This document shows, piece by piece, positions 47,483 to 57,882 of a DNA stretch of 64,000 bases. A program made the translations under genes and the position numbers. The DNA is from Panicum virgatum (taxonomy: Eukaryota; Streptophyta; Magnoliopsida; Poales; Poaceae): the NCBI RefSeq assembly GCF_016808335.1, contig NC_053143.1:1-64000 (forward strand). Direction: 5' to 3'. The notes beneath the pieces were generated by a model, which saw only the letters and a program-made list of their open reading frames with translations, was not told where the DNA came from and ran no database searches. The number at the start of each line of letters is the position of its first letter. Within the stretch, counting starts at the first letter, position 1.

Positions 47483-48694
47483 ATGACAGATCAAGCCGCA
47501 AAGACAGGTACAATCGCGAAGACCGTTACCAGAAAGGCCCTAAGGGAAAAGGGGGGCCAAAGAGAAAAAACGCCATTTTGCTATTTCCATGGCAAAGATC
47601 AAGGTCATTGGACCAATGAATGCCCAATTGCAATTGAAACGAAGGCAGAGCTCGACCGTAAAAACACCCAGTCAGCAAAACCAGTCAATTACACCTCGCA
47701 ACCACCGCAACAAGTTTCCCTTCCACCTACTACCTGGACCCCAACACCAAATTGGCCGGTATCTTACTCAGTCTACAACTACAACCCATCATACACACCT
47801 CCAATGTCATTACCTTCGCATCAATCCATGCCACCACCTTCGCACCAACCGATGCCAATGCTACCCGCTCCGCAGTACGCCAACACATGGTCAAGGAGCT
47901 CCACGCCTTTGCCACCACCACCAAAGCTTGAGCCAGGACAGATCCCGAAAAGAGCAGCAGATGCCCCCTCCGGCAGTATGGTCAACATCATCAATGCCAT
48001 CTCCGGAGGGTCCAATGAACCAGTGCACGAGACGAAGAGACAGCGCAAAGAATATTTCAGAACAGTGTCTCATGTGAGCGAAGGCAAATGTTTCCGAACT
48101 CTGTGGTCGCATGTCCCGATATCTTTCACGCAGGCAGATCTTCAACTGCAGCATTATCCACATAATGACCCCCTCGTCATCAGAACTAACATTGGCAAGA
48201 ACTCGGTACACTTCGCTGGGAATGATGTTGGAAGAATCTTAGTAGACAATGGCAGCTATGCAGACATTCTGGTATGGCAGTGCTTCGTCAAGATGGGATT
48301 CACAGAACAAGCTTTGCAGAAATCTCAGTACCCACTCATTGGCTTCGGAGGCAAGAGAATCGAAGCCCTCGGCAAAATAGAGCTCAACGTCACATTCAGC
48401 GAAGGGGCTACTCAAAGAACAGAAGCAATAGCCTTCGATGTGGTAGACATCAATTACCCCTACAACGCCATCTTCGGCCGCAACACGCTAGTGAAGTTTG
48501 CAGCTGTAATCCATCAGCCGAATCTGTGTATGAAGATACCTTCGGTAGGGGGAGTTGTGACTGTCTACGGCAATCAAGAAGAAGCACGCAGGTGCGAAGA
48601 TAATGCATACAGCACCAACAAGACTGTGCACATCATTGAGGCATTCGAAGAGGACACCGAAGCATTTGTTGCTGAAGAAACGCAAAGAAACTAG
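47483..48694 (+). pseudogene. Zinc knuckle and aspartic protease of the inner gypsy element
   Basis: Open for 403 codons. A zinc finger CYFHGKDQGHWTNEC lies near residue 31. A Pro/Tyr-rich linker follows, then the protease part VGRILVDNGSYADILVWQCF near residues 250-275. The family motif is usually D-S/T-G, so Asp-Asn-Gly-Ser looks altered next to the catalytic Asp, although this variant is common in TAT elements. The frame continues into RT after a single TAG at 48692. Confidence 0.8.
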
Positions 48695-49725
48695 AAAAGC
48701 GAAGGGGTGTCACCAGCAGAACACACAAAGAAGGTACCGCTATGCGAAGATGTACCTGATCGCATGGTGATCATCGGCAAGGAGCTCGAGGAGCACGAAG
48801 AGGCAAGGCTCATACAATTTCTAAGGAACAATCAAGACGTCTTCGCGTGGTCCTCGTCGGACTTGCGAGAAGTCAGTCGAGAAGTCATTGAGCACACACT
48901 TACAGTTAACCCGAAGGCAAAACCAGTAAAGCAGGGGACAGAGGTCAATGTCCGAAGAAAGGAAGAAAGCAGCGTAGGGCGAGGTGCAGAAGTTGCTAGA
49001 TGCATGCGTCATTCGAGAGGTACAGTACCCTGAGTGGTTGGCAAATGTTGTTATGGTACTGAAGAAGAATGGGAAATGGAGAATGTGCATCGATTTCACC
49101 AACCTTAACAAGGCATGTTCGAAGGATGAATATCCTTTGCCTCGCATTGACACACTAGTTGATGCGGCGGCAGGCTCAGAAATGCTGAGCATGTTGGACT
49201 GTTTCTCCAGATATCATCAAATTTTCATGAACAAGGTAGACGAAGAGAAAACAAGCTTCACCACCCCCTTTGGGACATACTGTTATGTTAGAATGTCAGA
49301 GGGTCTTCGCAATGCGGGTTGTACATTTAACAGAATGATCAAGAAGGTGCTCGGGGATCAACTGGACAAACATCTCCGCATATGTGGATGATGTGGTCGT
49401 TCGAAGCAGGAAGAGGGAAGATCACATACAACATCTATGCAAAACATTTGCAAACCTTCGCCGGCACGGGCTGAAGCTGAACCCGGAGAAATGTGTCTTC
49501 GGAGTTCGAAGACGCAAGCTATTGGGTTTCATGATCACCGAAAGGGGCATAGAGGCAAATCCTGAGAAGATTGAGGCAATCAGGCGGATGAAGCCGCCAA
49601 CTACAAAGAAAGGGGTACAAAAGTTGACAGGCAGGCTGGCTTCGCTGAACAGATTCATTTCCAGGTTGGTGAAGAAATGCCTTCCATTCTTCAAGGCATT
49701 GAAAGGAACTGGCAACATGCAGTAG
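48695..49725 (+). pseudogene. Reverse transcriptase of the inner gypsy element, frameshifted
   Basis: RT blocks are visible: EWLANVVMVLKKNGKWRMC, IDTLVDAAAGSEMLSMLDC, FGTYCYVRMSEGLRNAG, and the catalytic YVDD after a shift near 49378. Frame breaks: about 48936-48980 (+1 shift and a TAG at 48975) and about 49375. The usual S-G-Y-H-Q appears as S-R-Y-H-Q and M-P-F-G-L as M-S-E-G-L, so the enzyme would be defective even without the shifts. Confidence 0.88.
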
Positions 49726-50580
49726 GGTGAAGAACAAGCGAAGGCTTTCGAAGCCTTAAAAGCATACATAGAAAATCTGGCAATTATGTCCAGCCCTTCG
49801 AAGAAGGCAGAGCTCTTATTGTACATTGCCACTTTGGGTGCGGCGGTCAGCGCAGCCCTCGTCGAAGAGCATTCAATCGAAGACGAACTTGAGCAAATTC
49901 CCATTTATTTTGTCTCCGAAGCACTGAGTGGCTCGAAACTGTTATATTCTGAGATGGAGAAAATGGCTTACGCAGATGTCATGGCTTCGCGGAAGCTTCG
50001 CTATTATTTCCAGAGTCACAAGATAAAAGTCCCAACTTCGTTCCCTCTTCGGGACATGTTTGAAAATAAGGAGGCCTCCGGCAGAATAGGCAAATGAACC
50101 ACAAAACTAGAGGAGCACATAATTGATTTTGTCCCCAGAACAGCAATCAAGTCCCAAGTCTTGGCAGAATTCATTGCAGATTGGACTCCAGCAACGCCTT
50201 CGCAAGAACCTTGAAAGTTAGAATCAATATGGCAGCTTGAATGTGATGGGGCATACCAGAGAGATAGAGCGGGGGCTTCGGCAATACTGACAGCCCCTTC
50301 GGGTACACAATTGAAATATGCAGTGAGGCTCGACTTCAAGGGGTGTACAAACAATGTAGCTGAATACGAAGGCCTACTCTTGGGTCTTCGGAAGGCAAGA
50401 GCCCTGGGGGCGTGAAGGTTGTTAATCAGATCCGACTCTGAGTTGATCACAGGGCACATCAACAAATCCAATAGAGCATTGAAGCCAGAGCTAGCAAAGT
50501 ACTTAGCAGCTGTGCGAAGCATGGAGAAATTTTTCCTTGGGTTCAGCATACGAAGCTTCCCCAGAGCGCAAAACAAGCAA
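49726..50580 (+). pseudogene. Two RNase H domains of the inner gypsy element
   Basis: First domain: IYFVSEALSGSKLLYSEMEK and RKLRYYFQSHKIKV (49890-50035), the connection/RNase H remnant of gypsy pol. Second domain: ECDGAYQRDRAGASAIL, NNVAEYEGLLLGLRKA and RSDSELITGHI (50237-50470), an archaeal-like RNase H with its three acidic positions (D, E, D). In-frame TGA stops occur near 50095, 50211 and 50413. The paired domains define the TAT clade. Confidence 0.82.
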
Positions 50581-51942
50581 GCTGATATATTAGCGAAGGC
50601 CGCAGCTCAATACGATCTGCTACCACCTTATGTGTTCTTTGAAACTTTGAAGCAAAGCTCGGTCAACTGTGTCGAAGACCCTGCAAAGTTCATCAATGCT
50701 GTAACAAGCGAAGACTGGAGGGCCACCATAATGGCCTATCTTCGTGGACACTTCGTCCCGGAAGATGACAAGGAAGAAAAGAGAATGGCGCTTCGCGCCC
50801 GCAATTACAGAATCATCAATGGAGACTTGTACCGAGGGGTGGTCTGCGCGCCCCTCCTAAAGTGCATCTCTCGCAAAGAAGGCAGACAGTTGCTCGAAGA
50901 GATTCATGCAGGCATATGCTCTTTGCATATTACGACGAGGGCATTGGTAGGCAAAGCTTTTCGCGAAGGTTTCTACTGGCCTTTGGCGGTGGCAGATGCG
51001 CACGAGGTGGTCCACAAATGCCCAAATTGCCAAAGGCATGCACCATACAGCAAGTTTCCACCAGACGAAGTACAATTACTGCCTCCGGTGTGGCCCCTCG
51101 CACGCTGGGGCATTGACATCGTAGGGCCCCTGCCCACGGCGCCAGGAAATTACAAGTATGCTGCAGTTGCAGTAGAATATTTCTCGAAGTGGGTCGAAGC
51201 TAAGGCACTCAGAGATATCACAGCCGGAGCCTTGCAGAAGTTTTTCTGGCAAAGTATTGTATGCCGCTTCGGCGTATCGAAGGAGGTCACCGTAGACAAC
51301 AGCAAGCAATTTGACTGCGCCACATTCAGAGACTTCACTACACAGTTGGGGACGAAGCTATGCTTCGCTTCGGTCTATCACCCGCAATCAAATGGTGCAG
51401 TTGAGAGGGCCAACGACATCATCTTCGCGGGCATAAAGAAAAACATCACCGAGTTGCCGAAGGGAAAATGGATCGATGAGCTGCCAAGGGTAATTTGGTC
51501 CCACAACACGGCGGAATCAAGGACCACAAAATTTACTCCACTCAAGCTGCTATATGGCGAAGAGGCTGTCACGCTAGAAGAAATCAGACTCAACTCGTGG
51601 AGGACGTCCGAAGAGGCAGGAGCAGCAGAAGAAGACATAAAGCCTTCGATTGACACGATCGAGGCAGGCAAGATACAAGCTGCAATCAACCTGGGCGGAT
51701 ACCAGGAAGAGACCCGAAGGTGGAAAAACAAAAAGGTGAAGCCCAGAGAGATTCAAGAAGGAGATCTTGTACTTCGCAGAATCCCGAAGGGCAAGCAGAA
51801 GGGTAAAATGTACAGCAAATGGGAAGGACCGTTCATTGTAGCTTCCATGGTGAGACCAGAAGCCTGCAGACTTCGCACGATGGAAGGCGTCGAAGACCCG
51901 TACTCATGGAACAAAGACATGCTGCAAAAGTACTATGTCTAG
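50581..51942 (+). pseudogene. Integrase of the inner gypsy element
   Basis: Open to the stop at 51942. It has a zinc-binding H-H-C-C pattern (EIHAGICSLHITTR...CPNCQRH), then the core with Asp in WGIDIVGPLP, Asp in EVTVDNSKQF and Glu in YHPQSNGAVERAND. The usual DNGTQF reads DNSKQF. The C-terminal part is basic (GDLVLRRIPKGKQKGKMYSK, KWEGPFIV) without a chromodomain, as expected for TAT. This is the least decayed part of pol. Confidence 0.88.
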
Positions 51943-52372
51943 GAACAGTGTAAGAGCCCGCAGAGAAAAATAACTGAAGGGGCTCAATATCTTAGTCTTT
52001 ATTTCCGCAATTTTTATTTTTTGTTTGCGAAAAATTCGTACAATGTACTGAAGGGACCGTACTCTTTTCCTCACAGGGGAAGCCTTCGCACGTTTCAATT
52101 TGAGCGTCGAAGGTGTGAGGTTTTTAACGAGGCGGAACCCTGTGTAACCCCTTGTGAAATATAAACAAGGCCCCCAGAAAAGAGTGTCTTCAACACCAGG
52201 TATATTCCAAGGGCGCCGAAGCATCTATCTCTCTTCGCCAAGCGAAGAGGGGAGTCATCGGCGCATAGAGCAAGCGATGACGCTTGAAAGTAACCACAGG
52301 GCGCAATCCCGAATAGGGGCTTCGCTCCCCGTAGCTTCACTTCCAACTAAATTAATAACAAAGTCTTTCGAC

Positions 52373-52776
52373 GCGAAAAGCCAAAGGTAGAAAAGTCGTT
52401 ACGTGCGAAGAGCCTAAGGCAGAAAATTCCTTCAGCGCGAAGAGCCTAAGGCAGAAAAGTCCTTCAGCGCGAAAAGCCAAAGGCAGAAAAGTCCTTACGT
52501 GTGAAGAGCCTAAGGCAGAAAAGTCCTTCGGCGCGAAGAGCCTAAGGCAGAGAAGTCCTTCAGCGCGAAAAGTCGAAGGCAGAAAAGTCGTTCGGCGCGA
52601 AAAGCCGAAGGAAGAAAAGTCCTTACGTGCGAAGAGCCTAAGGCAGAAAAGTCCTTCGGCGCGAAGATCCTAAGGCAGAAAAGTCCTTCGGCGCGAAAAG
52701 TCGAAGGCATAAAAGTCCTTACGTGCGAACAGCCAAAGGCAAAAATGTCCTTATGAGCGAAGAGCCTAAGGCAACA
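52373..52776 (+). repeat. 12.6 copies of a 32-bp tandem repeat
   Basis: Exact 32-bp phase from 52373 (unit 1) to 52757 (unit 13, partial) with no indels. The core is GCGAAGAGCCTAAGGCAGAA followed by AAGTCCTT and a variable 4-base end: ACGT in units 1, 4, 8 and 11, CAGC or CGGC in most others. It lies between pol and the antisense gene of the inner element. Confidence 0.95.
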
Positions 52777-53153
52777 AAATTATACGCGAAGGTACCTTAA
52801 TAAGAATCTTGTGTGCGAGGACCTAAAGCTACATCGAAGGCACATAAAAATTCATCGCCCCCGCAAGCCGAGCGAGGGGGTGGCGCTTCAAAGAACCAGA
52901 GTACGCTCGAATGCGGCATCGATAAACCAGTCAAACACGTTCACCCTCCCGTTTGAGCAAAAGGGGGGGTGGCGCTTCGCAACACATGAAATCTTTCACA
53001 ATCGAAGGGTAAACGAGGACATAGGAATACATTCATTGCATATAAAAATCAACGTGTGATACAATGCAAAAATACGCTTCGCGAGAAAGCGAAGAGGATA
53101 CAAATGTACACTTCGCTCGAAGGCGAAAAAGACTCAAAAACACAACAACAAAA

Positions 53154-53631
53154 TTACGAAGTTACATCTGAAGTTTCTTCGTCGAAGATAATGCGGTCCA
53201 AGTCCGATATGACTTTGCGGACTGCGATATCTAATATTTCTCCGGCAGTTCGGCGAAGAAATGCTTCAAAGTCATCCCCTGCAAGCGAGGGCAACACAAC
53301 ATTAAGAAGACTCTTCGTCAAAAATTCCCTTGCGGCGGTACATGAATTCATGCGGCACCATCACGTCCTCCACGGGCTCCGGCTTCGGCTCTAGAAGACC
53401 CATGGGAGAACTATAAGGCCTATCGGTGTCCAAAAGATGTTTTATTTCATGGCGAAGCCGGCGCTCGGATAGAATCTTCGCATGTTTTTCAGGATCGTGC
53501 TGGAACTCCGCAAAAAAGCGCTTCGTATCGGTGTTCCGATATTCATATATACATTTTCGTTCAGACCAAAAGTCTTCGAACGAAAGCCAAGGATGGCGAG
53601 CGCGGACTTTTTCCCAAGTTAAACCAGACAT
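53154..53631 (-). other. Short antisense open frames downstream of the main antisense gene
   Basis: A frame from 53631 (MSGLTWEKVRARHPWLSFED) runs to 53302, and another, 53351-53154, overlaps it and reads FLRRTAGEILDIAVRKVISD. Both look protein-like, with Trp and charged residues and few repeats. They may be the last exons of the antisense gene, or a separate small gene, joined by an intron near 53340. I do not recognise them. Confidence 0.4.
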
Positions 53632-53790
53632 ATAAAAATTCCCGTGGTTGATGCCAGGGTATGGTACATTCGGTGATCTGCGCAGGGGTCAGTGCAGGGT
53701 CCTGCGCAGATACCGAAGGCATTAGATACAATAATGTATTTGTCTTAAGTACAATAGTCTTAAACAACAAGATCGCTCGGCCTTCGCCCC

Positions 53791-56655
53791 TCACACCTCG
53801 CCAGTCTTCGGCTCGCCGTCCTCTTGACCTTCACCAGTTCTACCTTCGTCTTGCCCGGGGAGTTTGCTTCCGCCTTGACCAGGGGCTCCGCCTTCATTGC
53901 TGATGTGAGCGCCGCTTCGCAAGTTGCCGGCTTTAGCTTCGTCAAGGAATCCTCGAGCGAAGATTTCAGCCTTCTCTTGAATCTAGGAGAAGAGCAAACG
54001 TGCCAATCAGCTAAGTAGATAACAAAAGTGAACTTCGAAAAACACGAAGCTGGTACCTGATCTTTCATGCGCTCCAATTCCAAATCAACGAGTCCCCGCC
54101 CCTTTTCATGGAAGTACTTCGCGAAGTTCTTGGCGATGTTCTTCAACAAAGTCGGGAGGGACTCGGGGCACAAGGAGTCTAGCGAAGGCCACTCAAAGGA
54201 CGCGTCCCGAAGAAGCCGCAGCTGAGCCTTCACAATGCCTGACGAAGAGCCGCTGCTCTCCGGCGGAAGCAAACGGCAGACGGCGGCACTAAGTGTATGC
54301 GCCGCAACCGTAGCGGACAACTCGCACTTGAAGTCCGCGCCAGATCGAGCCATCGCCAAGGAGGCACGGATCCAGCGGAAGAGCTCGGCTACTTCGACAT
54401 TTTCCTCTTGCGATATCTCGGGGGGGTCAAGAGCGAACTTCCCAAGCAAGCCGTGCATATCAGTTTGCGCCAGATCTGCGAAGGAGCTGATAGCGGTGCG
54501 CCATCACTGGACAACATCTTTCCCGCATGCACGCTGGTCTTTGGCGACTTTCCGAGCCTCTTCGGCTTCAGTCTTGGCTTTTTCGGCATTATCCTTGGCC
54601 TCCTCCGCGGCGAGCGCGTCCCGGTGAGCGGCCTTGGCTGTCTCTGCGTTGCTCTTCGCCTCGGACCGCGCAGCGATGAGGGCTTCCTTGAGAGCTGCTT
54701 TCTCTTTTTCCAAGGAGGCCACACACTCCTCCATTCCAGCCAGCCGCGAAGCCCGCTCGTTGTCAATCCCCAATTGGTGGGAGGCGCAGCGAGAAGCGAT
54801 GAAGGCCTTTAGGGAGAGGTCTTCGACATCCCGCAAGATCTGGCTCGCCCCGGTGGCCATCAAGCGCTTCTCCATGAGGGGAAAGCAGAAAGAGGAGCCA
54901 TCTTCGGTGAGGAACCTCCTCTCCCGCTCGCTGCTGGAGAATCGGAGGGTACCAATGATATTACCCCCGATCAGCTTTGCCTCCGGCATCCCGAGAGCAG
55001 CAGCCACCTCAACAGGGTCAGAGGTGCTCACATGATAGCTGCTGCTCTCCGTCGAAGTGGACGTTGCGGGCCTTCGGACGGAGGACCCGGCGGGTGGAAG
55101 TTGACCGTCCTTGCCGACAGCACCAGTGGTGCCTACGTCAGGGGCACTAGCTTGCTTCTGGAGACCCGGACCGTGCCCCTCGACATCTTCGCCGCTTGAC
55201 GACGACGATGAATCCGAAGAGGTCGATGTCGATTTGGGGGACGAAGGGGCTGCGGCAGAGGTCGTCACATGGGGTTCCGTGGCTGCGAAGGCAGATTGGA
55301 TGTCGATGGCGAGTTCGTCATCGCTGTCTGGCTCCATGGCGCTGTACTCCAGAGCCGGAGGGGCCTTCGGCGGCGGAGCGGCGATCGTGATAGGCCGGGC
55401 AGCAATGGTGGGCGAAGCGGCAGCGACGAGGCTCCCCTTGCCCCCGTCGTCCTCAGATTCCCCAGCACTGCGAAGGGGTGACGAGGTCAGAAATTCAAGA
55501 AGCTTCGAGCGCTTTGCTCCGGAAGGGCCAGGACCCCCTCTTTTCCTCTTCTTATTCTCGAGCGCAGCGGTAGAACCGCCCATGCCCACGGCCGTGGCTG
55601 TCGCCTTTTGATTGGCAATCTGGGCTTCGGCGAAGCGTTGAGGGGCTTCGATCTCAAAAAATAAGAAAACACCCGGTTGCCCCTCGTGCCACCGAGCTTC
55701 AATTGCAGCAAATCATACTCAGACCCAGAAACGGGACCAAGGATGTCGTCGGCAAAACTCTCCACCTCCGCGGCATCAATCTCTGCAAGCCGAGGATAGA
55801 AGTTATAAGGTCTTCAAAAAAAACTCACATTCTTTTTGAACTCTGAAGACTTCGCTGAAGTTGGGAATCGGAAGCCCGTAAACTTCCTTCTCCGGCGGAG
55901 CCCAGGAGGACACGGTCCAGCCCTCCCTCACCGGGAAGCACCCGCAGGCGACAAATTCTTCGGTAAGGTCGCGCATGCTTAGAACCTTTGACACCCCGCG
56001 AAGGATGGTCAGTACGCTTCGTTGGCGGAGACACGGGGAACGTCCACCTTCGGGGTATCGCCCAGATTGCCAAGCTTCCGAGAAACCAAGGGGTGGCGTT
56101 TTGTCTCGGGGTCGAGGGGACCTTATGGTAGAACCAGAACGAGGACCAGTCCCCCGGCCACTTGTTCTTCGATGCGCCCACGGGACTGGGAGCAGTCTGT
56201 TGAAAGGCGAAGGTGTAACACCTGTACTGGGGCTCCATCTCCGTCGACTTGCCATCGGACTCTCGGACAGAGATGGTCTTCGGCTGGTAGTGCACCCGCA
56301 TGACCCGGGCGAAGTTCTTAGGAGTCGGGGCGATGCGGCAAGTCTTCGACAGCCACATGAAGAGGCTGATGCGAGAAAAAGAGTTTGGAATCATGTGGTG
56401 GAGGTAGACGCTGTACCGAACAAAGATGTCGATGACAGCGGGGTCGAGGGGGAAGCAAAGCCCACCCAAAAAGAAGTCCTTGAAGACGACCACCTCGTCT
56501 TCCCGGGGCTTCGCGTAGACGTCCGTCTTCAGTGGAACCCGCCCGAGGCCAGGAGAGAGAATTCCTCTCTTTTCCATGTCTTCGAGCATGGGCAGTGTCA
56601 TCTTCTCAGCCCGAAGAAGGTGGTAGGCGGGGCTTTGCTCTTTTTTGGAGCCATG
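53791..56655 (-). pseudogene. Spliced antisense gene of the inner gypsy element (PF04195-like)
   Basis: Begins near 56655 (MAPKKSKAPPTTFFG). A 1-base shift leads into AEKMTLPMLEDMEKRGIL and FFLGGLCFPLDPAVIDIFVR, VYLHHMIPNSFSRISLFMWL: the 'putative gypsy type transposon' domain of TAT antisense ORFs (recognised from memory). One or more frameshifts occur in 56110-55810. From 55589 a 361-codon frame runs to a TGA at 54504: Ser/Pro-rich, then an Ala/Glu/Lys-rich coiled coil. The same frame continues past the TGA to 54057, where GTACC...CCTAG (54056-53983) is spliced to an exon reading QEKAEIFARGFLDEAKAGNL and ending at a TGA at 53791. Its function is unknown. It reads toward pol from the 3' LTR side. 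Confidence 0.65.
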
Positions 56656-57122
56656 ACAGGGTCTGGCAAGTTCGCCGTGGCGCTAGCGAAGAGAAAGGAG
56701 CTAGTTCGCGACGAAGAGACACAAAGGCAGAAGGAAATAAGAGTTCACCGCAGGAGGGCAATGGGAGCGTACCCTCCCGCACCCGGTTACCCCCACTTAT
56801 ATAGGAGAGAGGGAGGACGTGCAAAGTCCATTTTACCCTTCCAGGATCTCCGCAGTATGAGCGTGCGTGGAAGGGTAACGTCGGAATTTCGCATTAAACG
56901 CCTCGTTCTACACGTCGAAGGAAAAAGTCAATTTCTTTTAAGATAATCATTAATACATTTATGATGCCTCGATGTCTGGTCCGTTGCTCAACGGGTGAAT
57001 TGAGGAGACTTAGGCCTCGACGGACCGTGAAGCGATCGGTCGAGGCCCGAAGGGTGGCGCTTCGGGAGATGAAGTCGAAGTCATCGCCCCTCCAAGGATG
57101 GGCAACGACTCCGAGAGGCTAC

Positions 57123-57747
57123 TGTTGGGGACGCCACCTTCGGCCATCGACCGAAGGCCCGCGGTCCATTCGGATCCAACAACAAGGTCTTCTGCCAGCC
57201 CAACGATGTAAGCGAAGACGAAGGCAAGCGAAGAGAAGCGAAGACCAAGGCGCCGACAGCAAAGACAAAGGCAAGCGAAGAGAGGCGAAGACCAAGGCAC
57301 CAACGGCGAAGTCGAAGATAGCAAGGAGATTCAACAAGAGTCGACGGCGGAGCCATGCGAGGAGCTGCGAAGAAAGGCGTCGGGGAGCGAGCGCGCCGGA
57401 CGCCGCGAAGGCCAAATTCACCAAATGATGACGTGTGTCTGGGCCCAGTGGGCAGTAGGGGCCAGAATGTGATCTACTTAATGATGTAAAAATACGGTTG
57501 AGCCCCTGGAATATTTCGGGAATATAGTTGTTAGGGGGCATTACGGTGTAATAACGGAGGGTGGTAGGTGAACCGTCACCTATAAATACCCGTCCCCTGT
57601 ATATTGATGGGACACATTGAATAGAGAGAGAATTCAGCTTGATTGTGCAAAGCTGCTGTGTTCGGCTTTGAGTTGTTCTCTTCCCCTAGTGTGCTGACTC
57701 CTCACTGTTGTAGTGTTCGTCCGTTCCGGAGGCACTCTCCACCAACA
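57123..57747 (+). repeat. 3' LTR of the inner gypsy element
   Basis: 625 bp beginning TGTTGGGGAC and ending CACCAACA, so the ends are the 6-bp inverted pair TGTTGG/CCAACA. TATAAATA (57581-57588) fits an LTR TATA box. There is no second copy in the window, so limits rest on the ends and on the resumption of outer-LTR sequence at 57748. Confidence 0.8.
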
Positions 57748-57882
57748 GGTATTATGCTCCGGTGGCCTGAACCTGTCTAAATCCTTATATTCCTTGCATC
57801 ATCGCGTTCTGATCTCGGCAAGTCACTCATAACCACTCTCCTCGGGATACCCCTCGGAGAACCTGACGGTAAAACACCGACA
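57748..57882 (+). repeat. Remnant of the 3' LTR of the outer retrotransposon
   Basis: 135 bp matching 39926-40063, ending CACCGACA next to the CTAAC target duplication. It shows that the inner element inserted into this LTR. The left two thirds of the LTR are not present in the window. Confidence 0.9.

Larger units (their letters stand above)
46546..57747 (+). mobile_element. Inner TAT-clade Ty3/gypsy retrotransposon, lacking its 5' LTR
   Basis: The order gag - protease - RT - RNase H - second RNase H - integrase - tandem array - antisense gene - 3' LTR is that of the TAT clade; the second (aRNH-type) RNase H is its hallmark. It sits in the 3' LTR of the outer element, at the place equal to 39926. 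The 5' LTR and primer site are missing and the reading frames contain many stops, so it cannot move by itself. CGAAG/CTTCG words are very frequent throughout. Confidence 0.88.
39647..57882 (+). mobile_element. Outer LTR retrotransposon without visible pol (TAT-like), carrying a nested gypsy element
   Basis: Starts TGTCAGACC at 39647 and ends CACCGACA at 57882. The 5-bp target duplication CTAAC flanks it (39642-39646 and 57883-57887). It holds a complete 5' LTR, a gag-like region, three families of tandem repeats and an antisense gene. It is then broken: only the last 135 bp of its 3' LTR remain, after the inner element. No reverse transcriptase or integrase belonging to it was seen, so it resembles gag-only partners of TAT elements (as known for maize Zeon/Cinful). 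The right part of the body and the left part of the 3' LTR are missing. Confidence 0.88.

Noticed and set aside
52373..52776. 32-bp repeats as a CRISPR-like array
   Set aside because: Units are directly adjacent without spacers, in a plant retroelement; it is an ordinary tandem repeat.
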